Positions 27,607 through 36,906 of a stretch of DNA of 64,000 nt are shown here, piece by piece (within the stretch, counting starts at the first letter, position 1; each line of letters starts with the position of its first letter). Made by a program: the position numbers and the translations under genes. The stretch is from Clostridiales bacterium (GTDB lineage: Bacteria > Bacillota > Clostridia > Saccharofermentanales > Saccharofermentanaceae). The DNA lies in contig JAFZBN010000002.1 in NCBI GenBank assembly GCA_017561715.1, positions 30,627-94,626 of the forward strand. The letters run 5' to 3'. The notes below the pieces were generated by a model, which was given only the letters and a program-made list of their open reading frames with translations, had not been told where the DNA came from and did no database searches.

Positions 27607-27642
27607 ATTTTTAGTTTTCCGTTTGAAAAGAAGGAGGGCCCT

Positions 27643-29895
27643 ATGGAACATGTCGCACTGTACAGACTTTACCGTCCGATGAACTTCGACGACATCGTCG
27701 AGCAGGAACATGCTGTTGCGGCACTTCGCCAGTCCGTTATCCTCGGCAAGATCGGCCACGCGTATCTTTTCTGCGGAACCAGAGGCACCGGTAAGACCTC
27801 CATCGCGAAGGTCTTCTCCCGTGCGATCAACTGTCAGCACCCCGTTAACGGCAACCCATGTAATGAATGCGAGATCTGTAAAGGCGTCATCGACGGCTCT
27901 CTTCTCGACGTCATCGAAATGGACGCCGCCAGTAACAACAGTGTCGACAATATTCGCCGCATCTGTGACGAAGTCATGTTCATGCCGGCGAAAGCCAAGT
28001 ATAAAGTGTACATCATCGACGAGGTCCACATGCTCTCGACCGGTGCTTTTAACGCTCTGTTAAAGACACTCGAAGAGCCGCCGGCCCACGCGGTATTCCT
28101 TCTTGCGACCACCGAGCCGCACAGGATCCCGGCAACGATCCTTTCCCGCTGCCAGCGCTATGACTTCCGTCGTATCAGCAACGAAAGCATCGTAAAGCGT
28201 CTTTCCTATATTTCTGAAAAGCAGAAGATCTCCATCGAGCCGGACGCTCTCTCCGCGATCGCCACGATCGGTGACGGCGCGCTCCGTGACTCCGTCTCTC
28301 TTCTGGACCAGGTCAGCACGACCTCGGGCGGAAAGACGATCACCAGAGACGATATTCTCCGGATCACCGGTATCGTAGATGAGGCCTTTCTCAATAAGTT
28401 CGCGACCGCGCTTCTCGAAGGCCGCGCCGCGGATCTTCTCCCGCTTTGCAGGGAACTCGCGATGGACGGCCGTGACCTGATCCGCTTTAATCTCGATCTG
28501 GCCCAGTATTTCAGAAACATCCTGGTCACCCAGATCTCCCCTGCTCCGCAGACTCTGATCGAATCGACATCTTCCGCGATCGCCGCTATGAAAGCACTTG
28601 GCTCCAGAACCGATTCGACCACGCTCCTCTTCTTTATCTCTCGTCTTTCGGATCTGACCAATGAACTGAAGTGGTCCCCGTCCGCAAGAACTTCGTTTGA
28701 GATCATGATGCTGCGTCTCGCGGCAAGAGGAAATAAGATCGCTCCACCGGTCGTTCCGCCGCTTAAGACGGCTGCACCCGCACCTGCGGCAGCTCCTGTC
28801 GCCGCTCCTGTAGCGACTCCGGCTCCTGTTCCGGCACCTGCTCCCGAAGCGCCCGCGATCGCAAAAGCACCTGTCGCTCCGGCTCCATCAGAAATAAAAG
28901 AAGAAGTAAAACCGGCACCGGTTCCGGCTGTCGCTGCTGCGCCTGCCCCGGCACCGAAGGAGCCCGAAGCGGTTCCTGCCATTGCCAAGGCAATGACGCC
29001 TCCGCCGGTCATCGATAAACCGATCGCGGATAAGCCGATCCCGGCCATCGCGAAGCCGGCTGAAGAAAAGCCTGTCGAGACCAAAGCGGCAGAAGAAAAG
29101 CCCGCCGAAGTCAAGACCGCTGAACCGAAGGTCGTTACTCCGCCGCCGGTACTTGACGATATCACAGCTCCCCCGCCGGCTCCGGATATGGACTTCATGG
29201 CGGATTCTGCCCCCAATATCCCGGCACCGTCCGATGATGATGTTCCGGAAGAAGTCCCACAGGAAGATCTTCCCGATGCCGCCGAGCTTTCCAAGACGCA
29301 GCCGACATCCCCGAATCTTCACAAGGCATTCTCTTCCGAGCATGTAAGCGAAGGCCAGAACACCAATCTCGCAAAGGCCGCGAGAGAACCGGAAGTCCGC
29401 GTTCCCGATATGCCGAACGATATCCTGATGCCGGATGATGTTCCCGCACCTGTCAAAGCACCGGCTAAGGCGCCGGTTTCGAACCTGCAGAAGGTCATCC
29501 ACGGAAACGGCGGAGATGCTTTTAGCGCGGCAAGATCCGAATTTCTGGATTATCTGAAGAAAGACTATACTTTCGAATATATGTACATGTGCGACTGTAA
29601 GCTCACCTGGGAAGACCAGACAGTGTGGTGCATCATGCCGGACAGTTTCTCGCAGAGTATCGATGATATCCGCGGGAACCCGATCATCATGACCCATCTT
29701 CTGTCGATCTGCCAGAAGCACGAACCGTCACTTCTTCATGTAAATGTGGTGACGCAGCAGGCATTCGACACGAAGGATTCTTCCGGATCAGGAGACGGCG
29801 CGACAGGCACTCCCGAGCGTCCGGACTGGGTAAAGGCAGTAGAAAAAGTCAGTGAGGAAAACGGTATCCCATTGACACACGTTAAAGATATGTAG
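27643..29895 (+). CDS. dnaX: DNA polymerase III subunit gamma/tau
   Basis: Clamp-loader ATPase, 750 residues. Walker A GTRGTGKTS (45-53), four zinc cysteines (C64, C73, C76, C79), Walker B around VYIIDEVHML and the sensor-1 block (FLLATTEPHRIPATILSRC) are intact. Residues about 375-640 are a Pro/Ala/Lys/Glu-rich linker with imperfect repeats (such as KPAEEKPVETKAAEEK), and a folded C-terminal domain of about 110 residues follows. I start at the ATG at 27643 with AAGGAGGG; the frame is open further upstream only through the SRP RNA. Confidence 0.96.
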   Translation: MEHVALYRLYRPMNFDDIVEQEHAVAALRQSVILGKIGHAYLFCGTRGTGKTSIAKVFSRAINCQHPVNGNPCNECEICKGVIDGSLLDVIEMDAASNNSVDNIRRICDEVMFMPAKAKYKVYIIDEVHMLSTGAFNALLKTLEEPPAHAVFLLATTEPHRIPATILSRCQRYDFRRISNESIVKRLSYISEKQKISIEPDALSAIATIGDGALRDSVSLLDQVSTTSGGKTITRDDILRITGIVDEAFLNKFATALLEGRAADLLPLCRELAMDGRDLIRFNLDLAQYFRNILVTQISPAPQTLIESTSSAIAAMKALGSRTDSTTLLFFISRLSDLTNELKWSPSARTSFEIMMLRLAARGNKIAPPVVPPLKTAAPAPAAAPVAAPVATPAPVPAPAPEAPAIAKAPVAPAPSEIKEEVKPAPVPAVAAAPAPAPKEPEAVPAIAKAMTPPPVIDKPIADKPIPAIAKPAEEKPVETKAAEEKPAEVKTAEPKVVTPPPVLDDITAPPPAPDMDFMADSAPNIPAPSDDDVPEEVPQEDLPDAAELSKTQPTSPNLHKAFSSEHVSEGQNTNLAKAAREPEVRVPDMPNDILMPDDVPAPVKAPAKAPVSNLQKVIHGNGGDAFSAARSEFLDYLKKDYTFEYMYMCDCKLTWEDQTVWCIMPDSFSQSIDDIRGNPIIMTHLLSICQKHEPSLLHVNVVTQQAFDTKDSSGSGDGATGTPERPDWVKAVEKVSEENGIPLTHVKDM

Positions 29896-29930
29896 TTTTA
29901 TGTCATTAGATATTTAAGGAGGAAAAGAGA

Positions 29931-30275
29931 ATGGCAAAAGGATTTCGAGGTGGATTCGGCGGCATGGGCGGCGGCAACATGGGCGCGCTTATGCAGCAGG
30001 CACAGAAGATGCAGCGTGACATCGAAGCAGCAAAGGCTGAGATCGAGGCTATGGAAGTAGACGCTACGGCAGGTGGCGGAGTCGTCAAGATCGTCATCTC
30101 CGGTACTCATGAGATCAAGTCTCTTGAGATCGATCCGTCCGCGGTTGATCCGGACGATGTCGAGATGCTTCAGGATCTGATCATCGCCGCTTATAACGAA
30201 GCTGCAAGAAAGCTCGCAGAGATCTCTGCGGAGAAAATGGCCAAGGCAACAGGCGGAGCGAAGCTTCCGTTCTGA
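29931..30275 (+). CDS. ybaB: Nucleoid-associated protein YbaB/EbfC family
   Basis: Small DNA-binding protein of 114 residues. A glycine-rich start (KGFRGGFGGMGGGNMGAL) is followed by the YbaB core (QQAQKMQRDIEAAKAEIEAM, then AGGGVVKIVISGTHEIKSLE). It lies between dnaX and recR as in most bacteria and has GGAGG upstream. Confidence 0.95.
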   Translation: MAKGFRGGFGGMGGGNMGALMQQAQKMQRDIEAAKAEIEAMEVDATAGGGVVKIVISGTHEIKSLEIDPSAVDPDDVEMLQDLIIAAYNEAARKLAEISAEKMAKATGGAKLPF

Positions 30276-30299
30276 TCCCCGTATCGGAAGGAATAGACT

Positions 30300-30902
30300 A
30301 TGGCAAGGTACTCTCCGAGTGTCGCAAAACTGATCTCTGAATTAGGAAAGCTTCCGGGCGTCGGGCCGAAATCAGCCCAGCGCCTGGCTTTTCATATTCT
30401 TGCCATGCAGCAGGAAGACGTAAAATCTCTTTCTGACGCGCTTATGGAGGCAAGGACTTCTACCCGTCTTTGTTCTGTCTGCCAGAACTTCACGGATTCC
30501 GAGGTCTGCCCGATCTGCTCCGATCCCAAGCGCGATAAGAGCACGATCTGCGTCGTCGAAAACCCCAGAGACGTTTCCACGATGGAAAGAATGCGCGACT
30601 ATAACGGTCTCTACCACGTTCTGCACGGTGTATATTCTCCGCTCAATAACGTCGGACTTGATGAGATCAAGATCAAAGAACTCATCCAGAGACTTCGCGA
30701 AAATCCGGAAACGAAAGAGGTCATCATCGCGACCAACCAGACAGCGGAAGGCGAAGCGACCGCGATGTATCTCGGCCGTCTGATCAAACCGTCCGGCATC
30801 AAGGTCACACGTATCGCCTCCGGACTTCCGATGGGATCTGACCTGGAATACGCGGACGACGTCACGCTTTCCAAAGCGATGCAGGCGCGTCACGAATTCT
30901 GA
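30300..30902 (+). CDS. recR: Recombination protein RecR
   Basis: DNA-clamp protein of the RecFOR pathway, 200 residues. It has the helix-hairpin-helix ([20 protein letters not shown]), the zinc site (C58-xx-C61 and C70-xx-C73, LCSVC and VCPIC) and the Toprim domain ([11 protein letters not shown] and [20 protein letters not shown]). It ends the dnaX-ybaB-recR unit. Confidence 0.97.
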   Translation: MARYSPSVAKLISELGKLPGVGPKSAQRLAFHILAMQQEDVKSLSDALMEARTSTRLCSVCQNFTDSEVCPICSDPKRDKSTICVVENPRDVSTMERMRDYNGLYHVLHGVYSPLNNVGLDEIKIKELIQRLRENPETKEVIIATNQTAEGEATAMYLGRLIKPSGIKVTRIASGLPMGSDLEYADDVTLSKAMQARHEF

Positions 30903-30924
30903 ACAGGAATGAATCGATAAAACA

Positions 30925-30966
30925 AAAAGACTGCCGAAGGAAACCCGAGGCAGTCTTTCTTTTTTC
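30925..30966. terminator. Bidirectional terminator between recR and divIC
   Basis: AAAGACTGCC pairs with GGCAGTCTTT, with T-runs on both sides (TTTCTTTTTT on plus, TTTTTGTTTT on minus). It serves the converging recR and divIC genes. Confidence 0.88.
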
Positions 30967-30980
30967 ATTTTCAACCGGTA

Positions 30981-31274
30981 TTACTCTTCCGCAGTTCTAA
31001 ATACCGTCTCGCCCGGCATGACCATGCCCAAGGACTCTCTGGCGATCTCTTCTACGTAATCATCGGAACCGGCGTTGCGCGTCCTGTCCACCGTATCGGC
31101 ATATTCGGCACTTGCCTGCGCCGCAGCGACTTCCAGTTCCCGGGATCTCTTTTCCACACGCTGACGCATCTCGCGCTCTTTATTGAGTCGTACGAGTACC
31201 ATCGCAAATACGACGACGAAGAACACAAAAATGATGACTTTCCAAACCGGAGATTTGCGCTGTCTGTGCTTCAT
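30981..31274 (-). CDS. divIC: Septum formation initiator, DivIC/FtsB family
   Basis: Bitopic division protein of 97 residues: a basic N-terminus, one membrane segment (about 12-29), a coiled coil, and the family tail DDYVEEIARESLGMVMPGE. It acts in the FtsL/DivIB-type complex at the septum. The start has AAAGGA upstream. It lies downstream of rqcP, as in other Firmicutes. Confidence 0.9.
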   Translation of the reverse strand: MKHRQRKSPVWKVIIFVFFVVVFAMVLVRLNKEREMRQRVEKRSRELEVAAAQASAEYADTVDRTRNAGSDDYVEEIARESLGMVMPGETVFRTAEE

Positions 31275-31325
31275 AGAGTCCTTTCCTCTGAGATTAGATA
31301 TTTTCTTAACATATTTATCTCATAA

Positions 31326-31333
31326 AAAAGCAC
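31326..31333 (+). repeat. Core 8-mer of the iterated motif, divIC-rqcP spacer
   Basis: AAAAGCAC in the 100-base gap between rqcP and divIC. It lacks the leading G of the full 9-mer (A precedes it). Confidence 0.45.
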
Positions 31334-31374
31334 TTCTGTATCTTCTTTCGAAGCATTTGTAACTGAATTGTAAG

Positions 31375-31632
31375 TTACTCGACCTCGGTCCCCTCGAGAA
31401 GTTCGTACATCTCGGAAGCTTCTTCTTTTCGGACGGTCTCCTTGATGGTCAGGATGCGGAAACGGGTCTCGCCGTTACCGAACTTGATCGTGACGATATC
31501 GCCGACCTTGACTTCCGTTCCCGGCTTTGCGACCTTGTCGTTGATCAGGACACGGCCCGCGGAACAGACCTCGTTGGCAACGGTCCTTCTTTTTACCACG
31601 CGGGAAACCTTGAGATATTTATCGATACGCAT
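31375..31632 (-). CDS. rqcP: S4-domain RNA-binding protein, RqcP/HslR family
   Basis: Small S4-domain protein of 85 residues (MRIDKYLKVSRVVKRRTVAN). In B. subtilis RqcP (YabO) binds stalled 50S-peptidyl-tRNA complexes with RqcH and drives alanine tailing in ribosome quality control; HslR is the related heat-shock form. The next gene is divIC, matching the yabO-divIC neighbourhood, so RqcP is preferred. Confidence 0.88.
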   Translation of the reverse strand: MRIDKYLKVSRVVKRRTVANEVCSAGRVLINDKVAKPGTEVKVGDIVTIKFGNGETRFRILTIKETVRKEEASEMYELLEGTEVE

Positions 31633-31678
31633 TCTATACTCCTTATCGGCCGAAAGGCCTCTTATATCTATTCTTCTC

Positions 31679-31687
31679 GAAAAGCAC
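31679..31687 (+). repeat. Iterated motif GAAAAGCAC
   Basis: Intergenic copy that directly abuts the stop codon of the small gene ending at 31688. Confidence 0.6.
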
Positions 31688-31951
31688 CTATCCGATCATC
31701 TTGATCATGAACCGGTCAAACGGGACCTTATTGTCGGAGAACTGATCTTCGAAGAACGTCGTCTGATGAAACTGCGCAAACTCCCTGGTATTCTTCGAAA
31801 GCCAAAGAGGGAAAGGAACATTCATCTCGCGGCAGAGCTGAACGAGCGCCTCGTCGAGTTCTTTTACAAAAGAAGCCTTGGCGTTTACGTGCTCCACAAC
31901 GTGGATCTGAAGAACCACATTCATCTTGAAAGTTTTGCCTTCGAGTTTCAT
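31688..31951 (-). CDS. Small conserved-looking protein of unknown function
   Basis: A protein of 87 residues that I do not recognise. It has no signal peptide or membrane segment. Two parts stand out: an N-terminal strand-like region (MKLEGKTFKMNVVLQIHVVE) and a C-terminal aromatic block (PFPLWLSKNTREFAQFHQTT then FFEDQFSDNKVPFDRFMIKM). I start at the second ATG (31951), which has GGGGAG at proper spacing; the first (31957) is too close to it. It precedes rqcP and divIC on the same strand, so a role linked to translation or division is conceivable but unproven. Confidence 0.7.
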   Translation of the reverse strand: MKLEGKTFKMNVVLQIHVVEHVNAKASFVKELDEALVQLCREMNVPFPLWLSKNTREFAQFHQTTFFEDQFSDNKVPFDRFMIKMIG

Positions 31952-32059
31952 CTTCATCTCTCCCCTAAAGGTGCTTAAACGTCTCTATTATACTCTTTCC
32001 TTTCATTTCGTGGTATTCTGTTGATAGAATGAGGGAAAATCGGACTTTGGAGAAGAAAG

Positions 32060-32941
32060 ATGAAACATGTCTATGACCCGAACACAAAACGTGACATAGT
32101 TTCCCGCACCCTGTCCAAGCGATATCCGATCAGGTATCCGCATCCGAACAAGGTGCCCGTGCAGCTGATCCTTAACGGAAACAGCGTGCGTATTCGTGTG
32201 TTCGTTCGCTATGCCTCCAAGATGTTCCGTTACTATCCGGGAACCAACATCACCTACGCCGATGTCGCCGAAGCAGGCATCCGCAGAAACTGGTCCGGAA
32301 AATACCCGATGTCCTGGCTCGAAGATGACGGCTACGAGCTTGCCCGAGCGCACGCGAGCTACCGTGTTCTCACACAGGACAATAACCCTCTCGATGAGCA
32401 GATGCAGCCGGATCCTTCCTCTGCCCGTGTCACGCTGGAATTCATCCGTTACCAGACACCGCAGGCGGTAAACGATTATCCGCATCAGCGTTTCCTTAAG
32501 GTAAAAATGTCTTACTCCGAAAGCCGTGCCGGTTACGTCACAAGTCCGCTCTGGCGCTGGGGATGGGGATTCTTTAAGAGCTTCCAGCCGGAAGCCCTCA
32601 CATTGAACTGGTCCAGAAAACACCCCGGCATCGCGACGATCCGACAGAACGCCGACCGTCACGCGTTCCAGCAGGAATGCGCGCATGAGTTCGGTCACAT
32701 CCTCGGTCTTGGCGACGCGTACGGAGCGAACTACCGCTTCTACTTCGAGGCGCCGGGTACCACGGACTTCATGATGAACCAGAACCGTCAGGTCAACCCG
32801 CAGGAACTTGAGATGGTGCTCACCGCGCACCTTTATAACCGCATGCAGTATTTCCCGAAACAGTTCCACCTGGGAACCTATTTCCGCGGGCTTCACCGCC
32901 ATTACAAGGTCAACCACCCTCCGAAATTCCGCAAAAAATGA
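32060..32941 (+). CDS. Metzincin-like zinc metalloprotease, no signal peptide
   Basis: A protein of 293 residues with a clear zinc site HEFGHILGLGD (H209, E210, H213 and D219 as third ligand) and a methionine-containing turn (DFMMNQNRQ) about 20 residues on, the layout of metzincins. The upstream region (about 30-200) does not match a family I recognise. No signal peptide or membrane segment is seen, so it may act in the cytoplasm or leave by an unusual route. GGAGAAGAAAG supports the start. It stands alone between the rqcP group and the HD protein. Confidence 0.8.
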   Translation: MKHVYDPNTKRDIVSRTLSKRYPIRYPHPNKVPVQLILNGNSVRIRVFVRYASKMFRYYPGTNITYADVAEAGIRRNWSGKYPMSWLEDDGYELARAHASYRVLTQDNNPLDEQMQPDPSSARVTLEFIRYQTPQAVNDYPHQRFLKVKMSYSESRAGYVTSPLWRWGWGFFKSFQPEALTLNWSRKHPGIATIRQNADRHAFQQECAHEFGHILGLGDAYGANYRFYFEAPGTTDFMMNQNRQVNPQELEMVLTAHLYNRMQYFPKQFHLGTYFRGLHRHYKVNHPPKFRKK

Positions 32942-32989
32942 ACAACCTGTTAAAATTTCGTTTTTTGTTGACTTCAAATGTCTTTGAGG

Positions 32990-33018
32990 TTGTCTGATGA
33001 TGGAATCCGTTGTAGAAT
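32990..33018 (+). promoter_or_regulatory. Promoter of the zinc-ribbon/HD gene
   Basis: TTGTCT (32990-32995), 17 bases, TAGAAT (33013-33018). The same -35 hexamer with 17-base spacing recurs before pckG. Confidence 0.65.
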
Positions 33019-33049
33019 AGTCACATAAACATCCCGAAAGGAAACGTGA

Positions 33050-33086
33050 AGGATGTGAATCCTATACAAATAGAGGATTTGCATCA
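33050..33086 (+). promoter_or_regulatory. 5' leader hairpin before the HD gene
   Basis: GATGTGAATCCT pairs with AGGATTTGCATC over 12 positions including two G-U pairs, loop of about 10. It ends only a few bases before the AAAGGAGG ribosome site, so it could stabilise the message or tune translation. Confidence 0.5.
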
Positions 33087-33098
33087 AAGGAGGTTCAT

Positions 33099-33911
33099 AT
33101 GAAAAAGTGTCCAGATTGTGGTATGACGATTGCGAATCAGGCGATCAGATGTCCGAAATGTAAGTATGATTTTACAGACGGTCAGGGAAACGTACAGGGT
33201 GTTCCCACAACTTCTTCCTCTTCCGGCAGCGGAGTTACTGCTAAGGGAACTGTAGTTGGCGCAATCATGCCGATGATCATGGTAACAAAAGATAACGTTG
33301 ATGAACTTTACGCAGATCTGAAGTCTAAGATCATTAAGAGAAAGACTGAATTCGATCACTTCATCGATTTCCTCGAGAACCGTACATCCTGGCTCACAGC
33401 TCCGGCTGAGATCGAAGGACCTCTCGCATTTGAAAAGGGTCTTCTGATCCACTCCGTTGGCGTAGCGAAGCAGCTTCTCCGTATCAAGGATACTCTGATG
33501 CCACAGCTCGATGATGAGTCCGCGATCGTTATGGCTCTGTTCCACGATGTTGGTAAGGTCGGCGTTGAAGGCAAGCCTCTCTTCCTCCTCGAAGAAAAGA
33601 CTTCCTCTTCTACCCTGGGTCTGTCCTTCGGCGGACGTTCCCTCTCCGTAGCTCCGACATATACGATCAACCCGAAGCTCGTTCACATGAGCGTAGGCGT
33701 AAGATCTCTCTTCCTGGTTTCCCAGTACATGCTCCTTTCTGATGACGAAGCTCAGGCGATCAGCTATCAGGACAACATGGAACTGATCGACGGAAAAGAG
33801 AATCCGTACACGATGGTTCTGCAGACAGCAAACAAGTGGCAGACCAAGATCTATGAGAATGAAGAAGTTGTTAAACAGTACAGCTTCACATCCTCTGTAG
33901 CAAAAGACTAA
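33099..33911 (+). CDS. Zinc-ribbon plus HD-domain protein
   Basis: A cytoplasmic protein of 270 residues. The N-terminus is a zinc ribbon (C4-xx-C7 and C18-xx-C21: KCPDCG, RCPKCK), followed by a Ser/Gly linker and an HD-superfamily region with H118 (GLLIHSVGVAK), H149-D150 (ALFHDVGKVG) and H196 (LVHMSVG). HD proteins hydrolyse phosphoesters or nucleotides; this one's substrate is unknown, and the last metal aspartate is not obvious. Codons look strongly biased, and the AAAGGAGG site is excellent, suggesting high expression. Confidence 0.8.
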   Translation: MKKCPDCGMTIANQAIRCPKCKYDFTDGQGNVQGVPTTSSSSGSGVTAKGTVVGAIMPMIMVTKDNVDELYADLKSKIIKRKTEFDHFIDFLENRTSWLTAPAEIEGPLAFEKGLLIHSVGVAKQLLRIKDTLMPQLDDESAIVMALFHDVGKVGVEGKPLFLLEEKTSSSTLGLSFGGRSLSVAPTYTINPKLVHMSVGVRSLFLVSQYMLLSDDEAQAISYQDNMELIDGKENPYTMVLQTANKWQTKIYENEEVVKQYSFTSSVAKD

Positions 33912-33944
33912 TTAATTACTTCAGTTTCTTTTTCCTTTCTTTTT

Positions 33945-33980
33945 CACCCCGGTGTTTCTCCTTTCTCACCGGGGTGTTTT
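33945..33980 (+). terminator. Terminator after the HD gene
   Basis: CACCCCGGTG pairs perfectly with CACCGGGGTG, loop of 12, followed by TTTTAATTTG. Confidence 0.88.
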
Positions 33981-33983
33981 AAT

Positions 33984-34012
33984 TTGTCTTTCGGGGCGAT
34001 CTGTGCTAATAT
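33984..34012 (+). promoter_or_regulatory. pckG promoter and leader
   Basis: TTGTCT (33984-33989), 17 bases, TAATAT (34007-34012) preceded by TGC. A leader of about 120 bases follows, with a GTATGT/ACATAC hairpin at 34085-34101. Confidence 0.55.
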
Positions 34013-34138
34013 TTGAAGTGATTTGCGATTATTTCAGCAAGGCTTTTCAGACAAATTATCGCAAGGCCAAATACCGAATCCATAGTATGTCCCGAACATA
34101 CAAAAAATACGGATTAAAATACGGAAGGAGTAATGCAT

Positions 34139-35938
34139 ATGACAACTAATGTTAAACTGCAGAACTGGGTTGATGAGATCGCAAAGATGACTCAACCTGA
34201 CGCGATCCGCTGGATTGAAGGTACCGAGGCAGAAAAGCAGGAACTGCTCGACGCAATGGTAGCCAGTGGAATGGCAACAAAATTAAGCGAAGCTAAGCAC
34301 CCGGGGTGCTATCTGTTCAGATCTGATCCGTCTGACGTAGCTCGTGTAGAAGGCCGTACTTATATCGCTTCCAAGAGTGAAGACGATGCCGGCCCGACAA
34401 ACAACTGGATCGATCCCGTTGAACTCAAGAAGACTCTCACAGAGCTCTCCACAGGCTGCATGCACGGTCGTACCATGTACGTTATCCCGTTCTCCATGGG
34501 TCCTGTAGGTTCCCCGATCTCCAAGATCGGTATCGAGATCACAGACAGCGCATACGTAGTTGTCAACATGATGATCATGACTCGTGTCGGTAATGCTGTT
34601 CTCGAGCAGCTCGGTTCTGACGGCGAGTTTATCCCTTGCATTCACTCCGTCGGTTCTCCTCTGGAGAATGGCGCTAAGGACACGACCACATGGCCGTGCG
34701 CTCCGATGGACAAGAAGTACATCGCTCACTTCCCGGAAGAAAAACTTATCTGGTCCTACGGTTCCGGTTACGGCGGAAACGCTCTTCTCGGTAAGAAGTG
34801 CTTCGCTCTCCGTATTGCTTCCGTTCTCGCTCGTGAAGAGGGCTGGCTGGCTGAGCACATGCTCATCCTGAAGCTCACAGATCCGAACGGCAACGTAAAG
34901 CACATCTGCGGCGCTTTCCCGTCTGCTTGCGGTAAGACCAACCTGGCAATGCTCGTTCCGACGATCCCGGGCTGGAAGGTTCAGACACTCGGCGACGATA
35001 TCGCTTGGATGAAGTTCGGTGCTGACGGACGTCTCCACGCTCTCAATCCGGAAGCAGGTTTCTTCGGTGTAGCTCCGGGAACATCCATGGAGTCCAACCC
35101 GAACGCTATGCTCTCCTGCAGAGAGAATACGATCTTCACAAACTGCGCTCTTACAGACGATGGCGACATCTGGTGGGAAGGCATCGGCTACGATGCTCCG
35201 GCACACCTCATCGACTGGCAGGGCAAGGACTGGACACCGGATTCCACAGAAGTCGCTGCGCATAAGAACGCTCGTTTCACAGCTCCGGCTAAGCAGTGCC
35301 CGGTTATCGCTCCTGACTGGGAAGATCCGAACGGTGTTGCTGTTGATGCTATCCTCGTCGGCGGCCGTCGTAAGACAACTATCCCGCTCGTTCACCAGAG
35401 CTTCAACTGGAACCACGGTATCTTCATGGGTGCCATCATGGGTTCCGAGATCACAGCAGCTGTTATCTCCGATAAGGTAGGACAGGTTCGTCGTGATCCG
35501 TTCGCTATGCTCCCGTTCATCGGTTATCACGTTGGTGATTATCTCCAGCACTGGCTCGACATCGGTAAGGCTACCGACGCCGACAAGCTGCCGAAGATCT
35601 TCTATGTTAACTGGTTCAGAAAGTCCGAAGACGGCAAGTGGCTGTGGCCGGGCTACGGCGACAACAGCCGTGTTCTGAAGTGGATCGTTGAGCGTTGCTC
35701 CGGAGAAGGCAAGGCTGTCGAGACTCCGATCGGATACCTCCCGACAGTTGACGCGATCGACCGTTCCGGCCTTGACAGCGTAACAGACGCTGACATGGAA
35801 GAGCTGCTCACCGTCAACAAGGAAGAGTGGAAAGCAGAAGCTAAGTCCATCCGCGCACACTTCGAGTCCTATGGTCCGAAGATGCCGAAGGAACTCTTCG
35901 CTGAGCTGGATGCTCTCGAGGCTCGTCTTAACGCTTAA
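34139..35938 (+). CDS. pckG: Phosphoenolpyruvate carboxykinase (GTP)
   Basis: Interconverts oxaloacetate and PEP with GTP/GDP, 599 residues. The kinase loop [13 protein letters not shown], the HSVGSPL and EGRTYIAS blocks and the guanine-site region [18 protein letters not shown] identify the GTP type, unrelated in sequence to the ATP type. In fermenters it can run toward oxaloacetate for succinate or propionate production. I start at 34139, 8 bases after GGAG; the in-frame ATG at 34133 is too close. Codon bias suggests high expression. Confidence 0.96.
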   Translation: MTTNVKLQNWVDEIAKMTQPDAIRWIEGTEAEKQELLDAMVASGMATKLSEAKHPGCYLFRSDPSDVARVEGRTYIASKSEDDAGPTNNWIDPVELKKTLTELSTGCMHGRTMYVIPFSMGPVGSPISKIGIEITDSAYVVVNMMIMTRVGNAVLEQLGSDGEFIPCIHSVGSPLENGAKDTTTWPCAPMDKKYIAHFPEEKLIWSYGSGYGGNALLGKKCFALRIASVLAREEGWLAEHMLILKLTDPNGNVKHICGAFPSACGKTNLAMLVPTIPGWKVQTLGDDIAWMKFGADGRLHALNPEAGFFGVAPGTSMESNPNAMLSCRENTIFTNCALTDDGDIWWEGIGYDAPAHLIDWQGKDWTPDSTEVAAHKNARFTAPAKQCPVIAPDWEDPNGVAVDAILVGGRRKTTIPLVHQSFNWNHGIFMGAIMGSEITAAVISDKVGQVRRDPFAMLPFIGYHVGDYLQHWLDIGKATDADKLPKIFYVNWFRKSEDGKWLWPGYGDNSRVLKWIVERCSGEGKAVETPIGYLPTVDAIDRSGLDSVTDADMEELLTVNKEEWKAEAKSIRAHFESYGPKMPKELFAELDALEARLNA

Positions 35939-35960
35939 GGTTCAAAAGCATGAGATAAGA

Positions 35961-35996
35961 AAAGAGGCTGTCTTCTCGGAGACAGCCTCTTTTTAT
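35961..35996. terminator. Terminator between pckG and the lipoprotein gene
   Basis: AAGAGGCTGTCT pairs with AGACAGCCTCTT; TTTTTATG follows on the plus strand and TTTTCTTATC on the minus, so it probably serves both converging genes. Confidence 0.88.
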
Positions 35997-36035
35997 GTTT
36001 CAGATATCGTCACGAACGCAAGCAAGAAAAACCGC

Positions 36036-36737
36036 TTACATCGTCCATCTTCCCTTTTCGAGATGCACCGTCATCGTTCTTTCCATCGGCGCCTGATCGG
36101 CTAGACCGCTCGCGATATTGACTTTCAGGGTCACCGTCTCATCGGAGTTATTCGTTGTCGTGATCTCGATCCTTCCGGAATTCTTTCTCGTTTCTTCTTC
36201 CGTCGGCTCGACCTTGATCGCGGCACCTTCCCACTTTTCGTTTAAGAAGTACTCCAGAGCGCGCTTCTCTTTTGCGTTCAGGAAATCATCTCCTGCGAAT
36301 GTGACCTCCCACTGCTCGATCTCACTCGGAGTCGAAGACGGGAACATGCCGGAGATCATGGAAGAAAGAAACTCGACATTATTCGCGCCAAGATCGGTCA
36401 CGCGGATGCTCGAAACACCGGAGAACTGCAACGGATAAGTCTCAAGGACATATCCGTCATACTCGAGGGACACCTTCATGCCCGGCGCAAGATCCGCGGC
36501 TGTCACGGAAAGACCGTAAATATCGTAGATCGGCTGTGCCGCCGCGTTGAACATGTAAAGGGAAGTATTGTTTCCGTTTTCGATAATGGAATAGCAGAAC
36601 TGATTGTTCTTATAAACGATCTGAAGATCGATCGTGGTCGTCGGAGTCGTCTGCTCGCTCGAGATCGGCTGCGCGCAGGAAACGCATGAAAAAAGCACGC
36701 AGATGACCAAAAGGATACCTGTTATCTGTCTTCTCAT
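36036..36737 (-). CDS. Predicted lipoprotein of unknown function
   Basis: A protein of 233 residues with an N-terminal lipoprotein signal (RRQITGILLVICVLFSCVSC; the cysteine is at about 17 or 20). I recognise no catalytic motif. The middle has alternating strands (LQIVYKNNQFCYSIIENG) and a region ending TVTLKVNIASGLADQAPMER. It is monocistronic, converging with pckG. Function not assigned. Confidence 0.8.
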   Translation of the reverse strand: MRRQITGILLVICVLFSCVSCAQPISSEQTTPTTTIDLQIVYKNNQFCYSIIENGNNTSLYMFNAAAQPIYDIYGLSVTAADLAPGMKVSLEYDGYVLETYPLQFSGVSSIRVTDLGANNVEFLSSMISGMFPSSTPSEIEQWEVTFAGDDFLNAKEKRALEYFLNEKWEGAAIKVEPTEEETRKNSGRIEITTTNNSDETVTLKVNIASGLADQAPMERTMTVHLEKGRWTM

Positions 36738-36906
36738 TTCCTGCCTCCTTCGAATGTTTTTTCGCCACTTACATTCCTTGTCTATTTTATACTACAATTC
36801 CTTTATTTCAAACCTGTGAAAGTCTTATGTATATAGGTTTAAGGCTTTAAGACAGGTTTGACATATTGTTTTTACCATGGCAAAATCGAATATGCAGTAA
36901 GGACCT
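36738..36906. other. Intergenic region with the tRNA-Gly promoter
   Basis: No gene is seen. TTGACA (36858-36863), 17 bases and CAAAAT (36881-36886) make a plausible plus-strand promoter 20 bases before tRNA-Gly. TATAAA near 36787-36792 on the minus strand may serve the lipoprotein gene. Confidence 0.55.

Noticed and set aside
34283..35860. A 525-codon frame antisense to pckG
   Set aside because: PEP carboxykinase is unambiguous on the plus strand; the antisense frame has no domain pattern or ribosome site.
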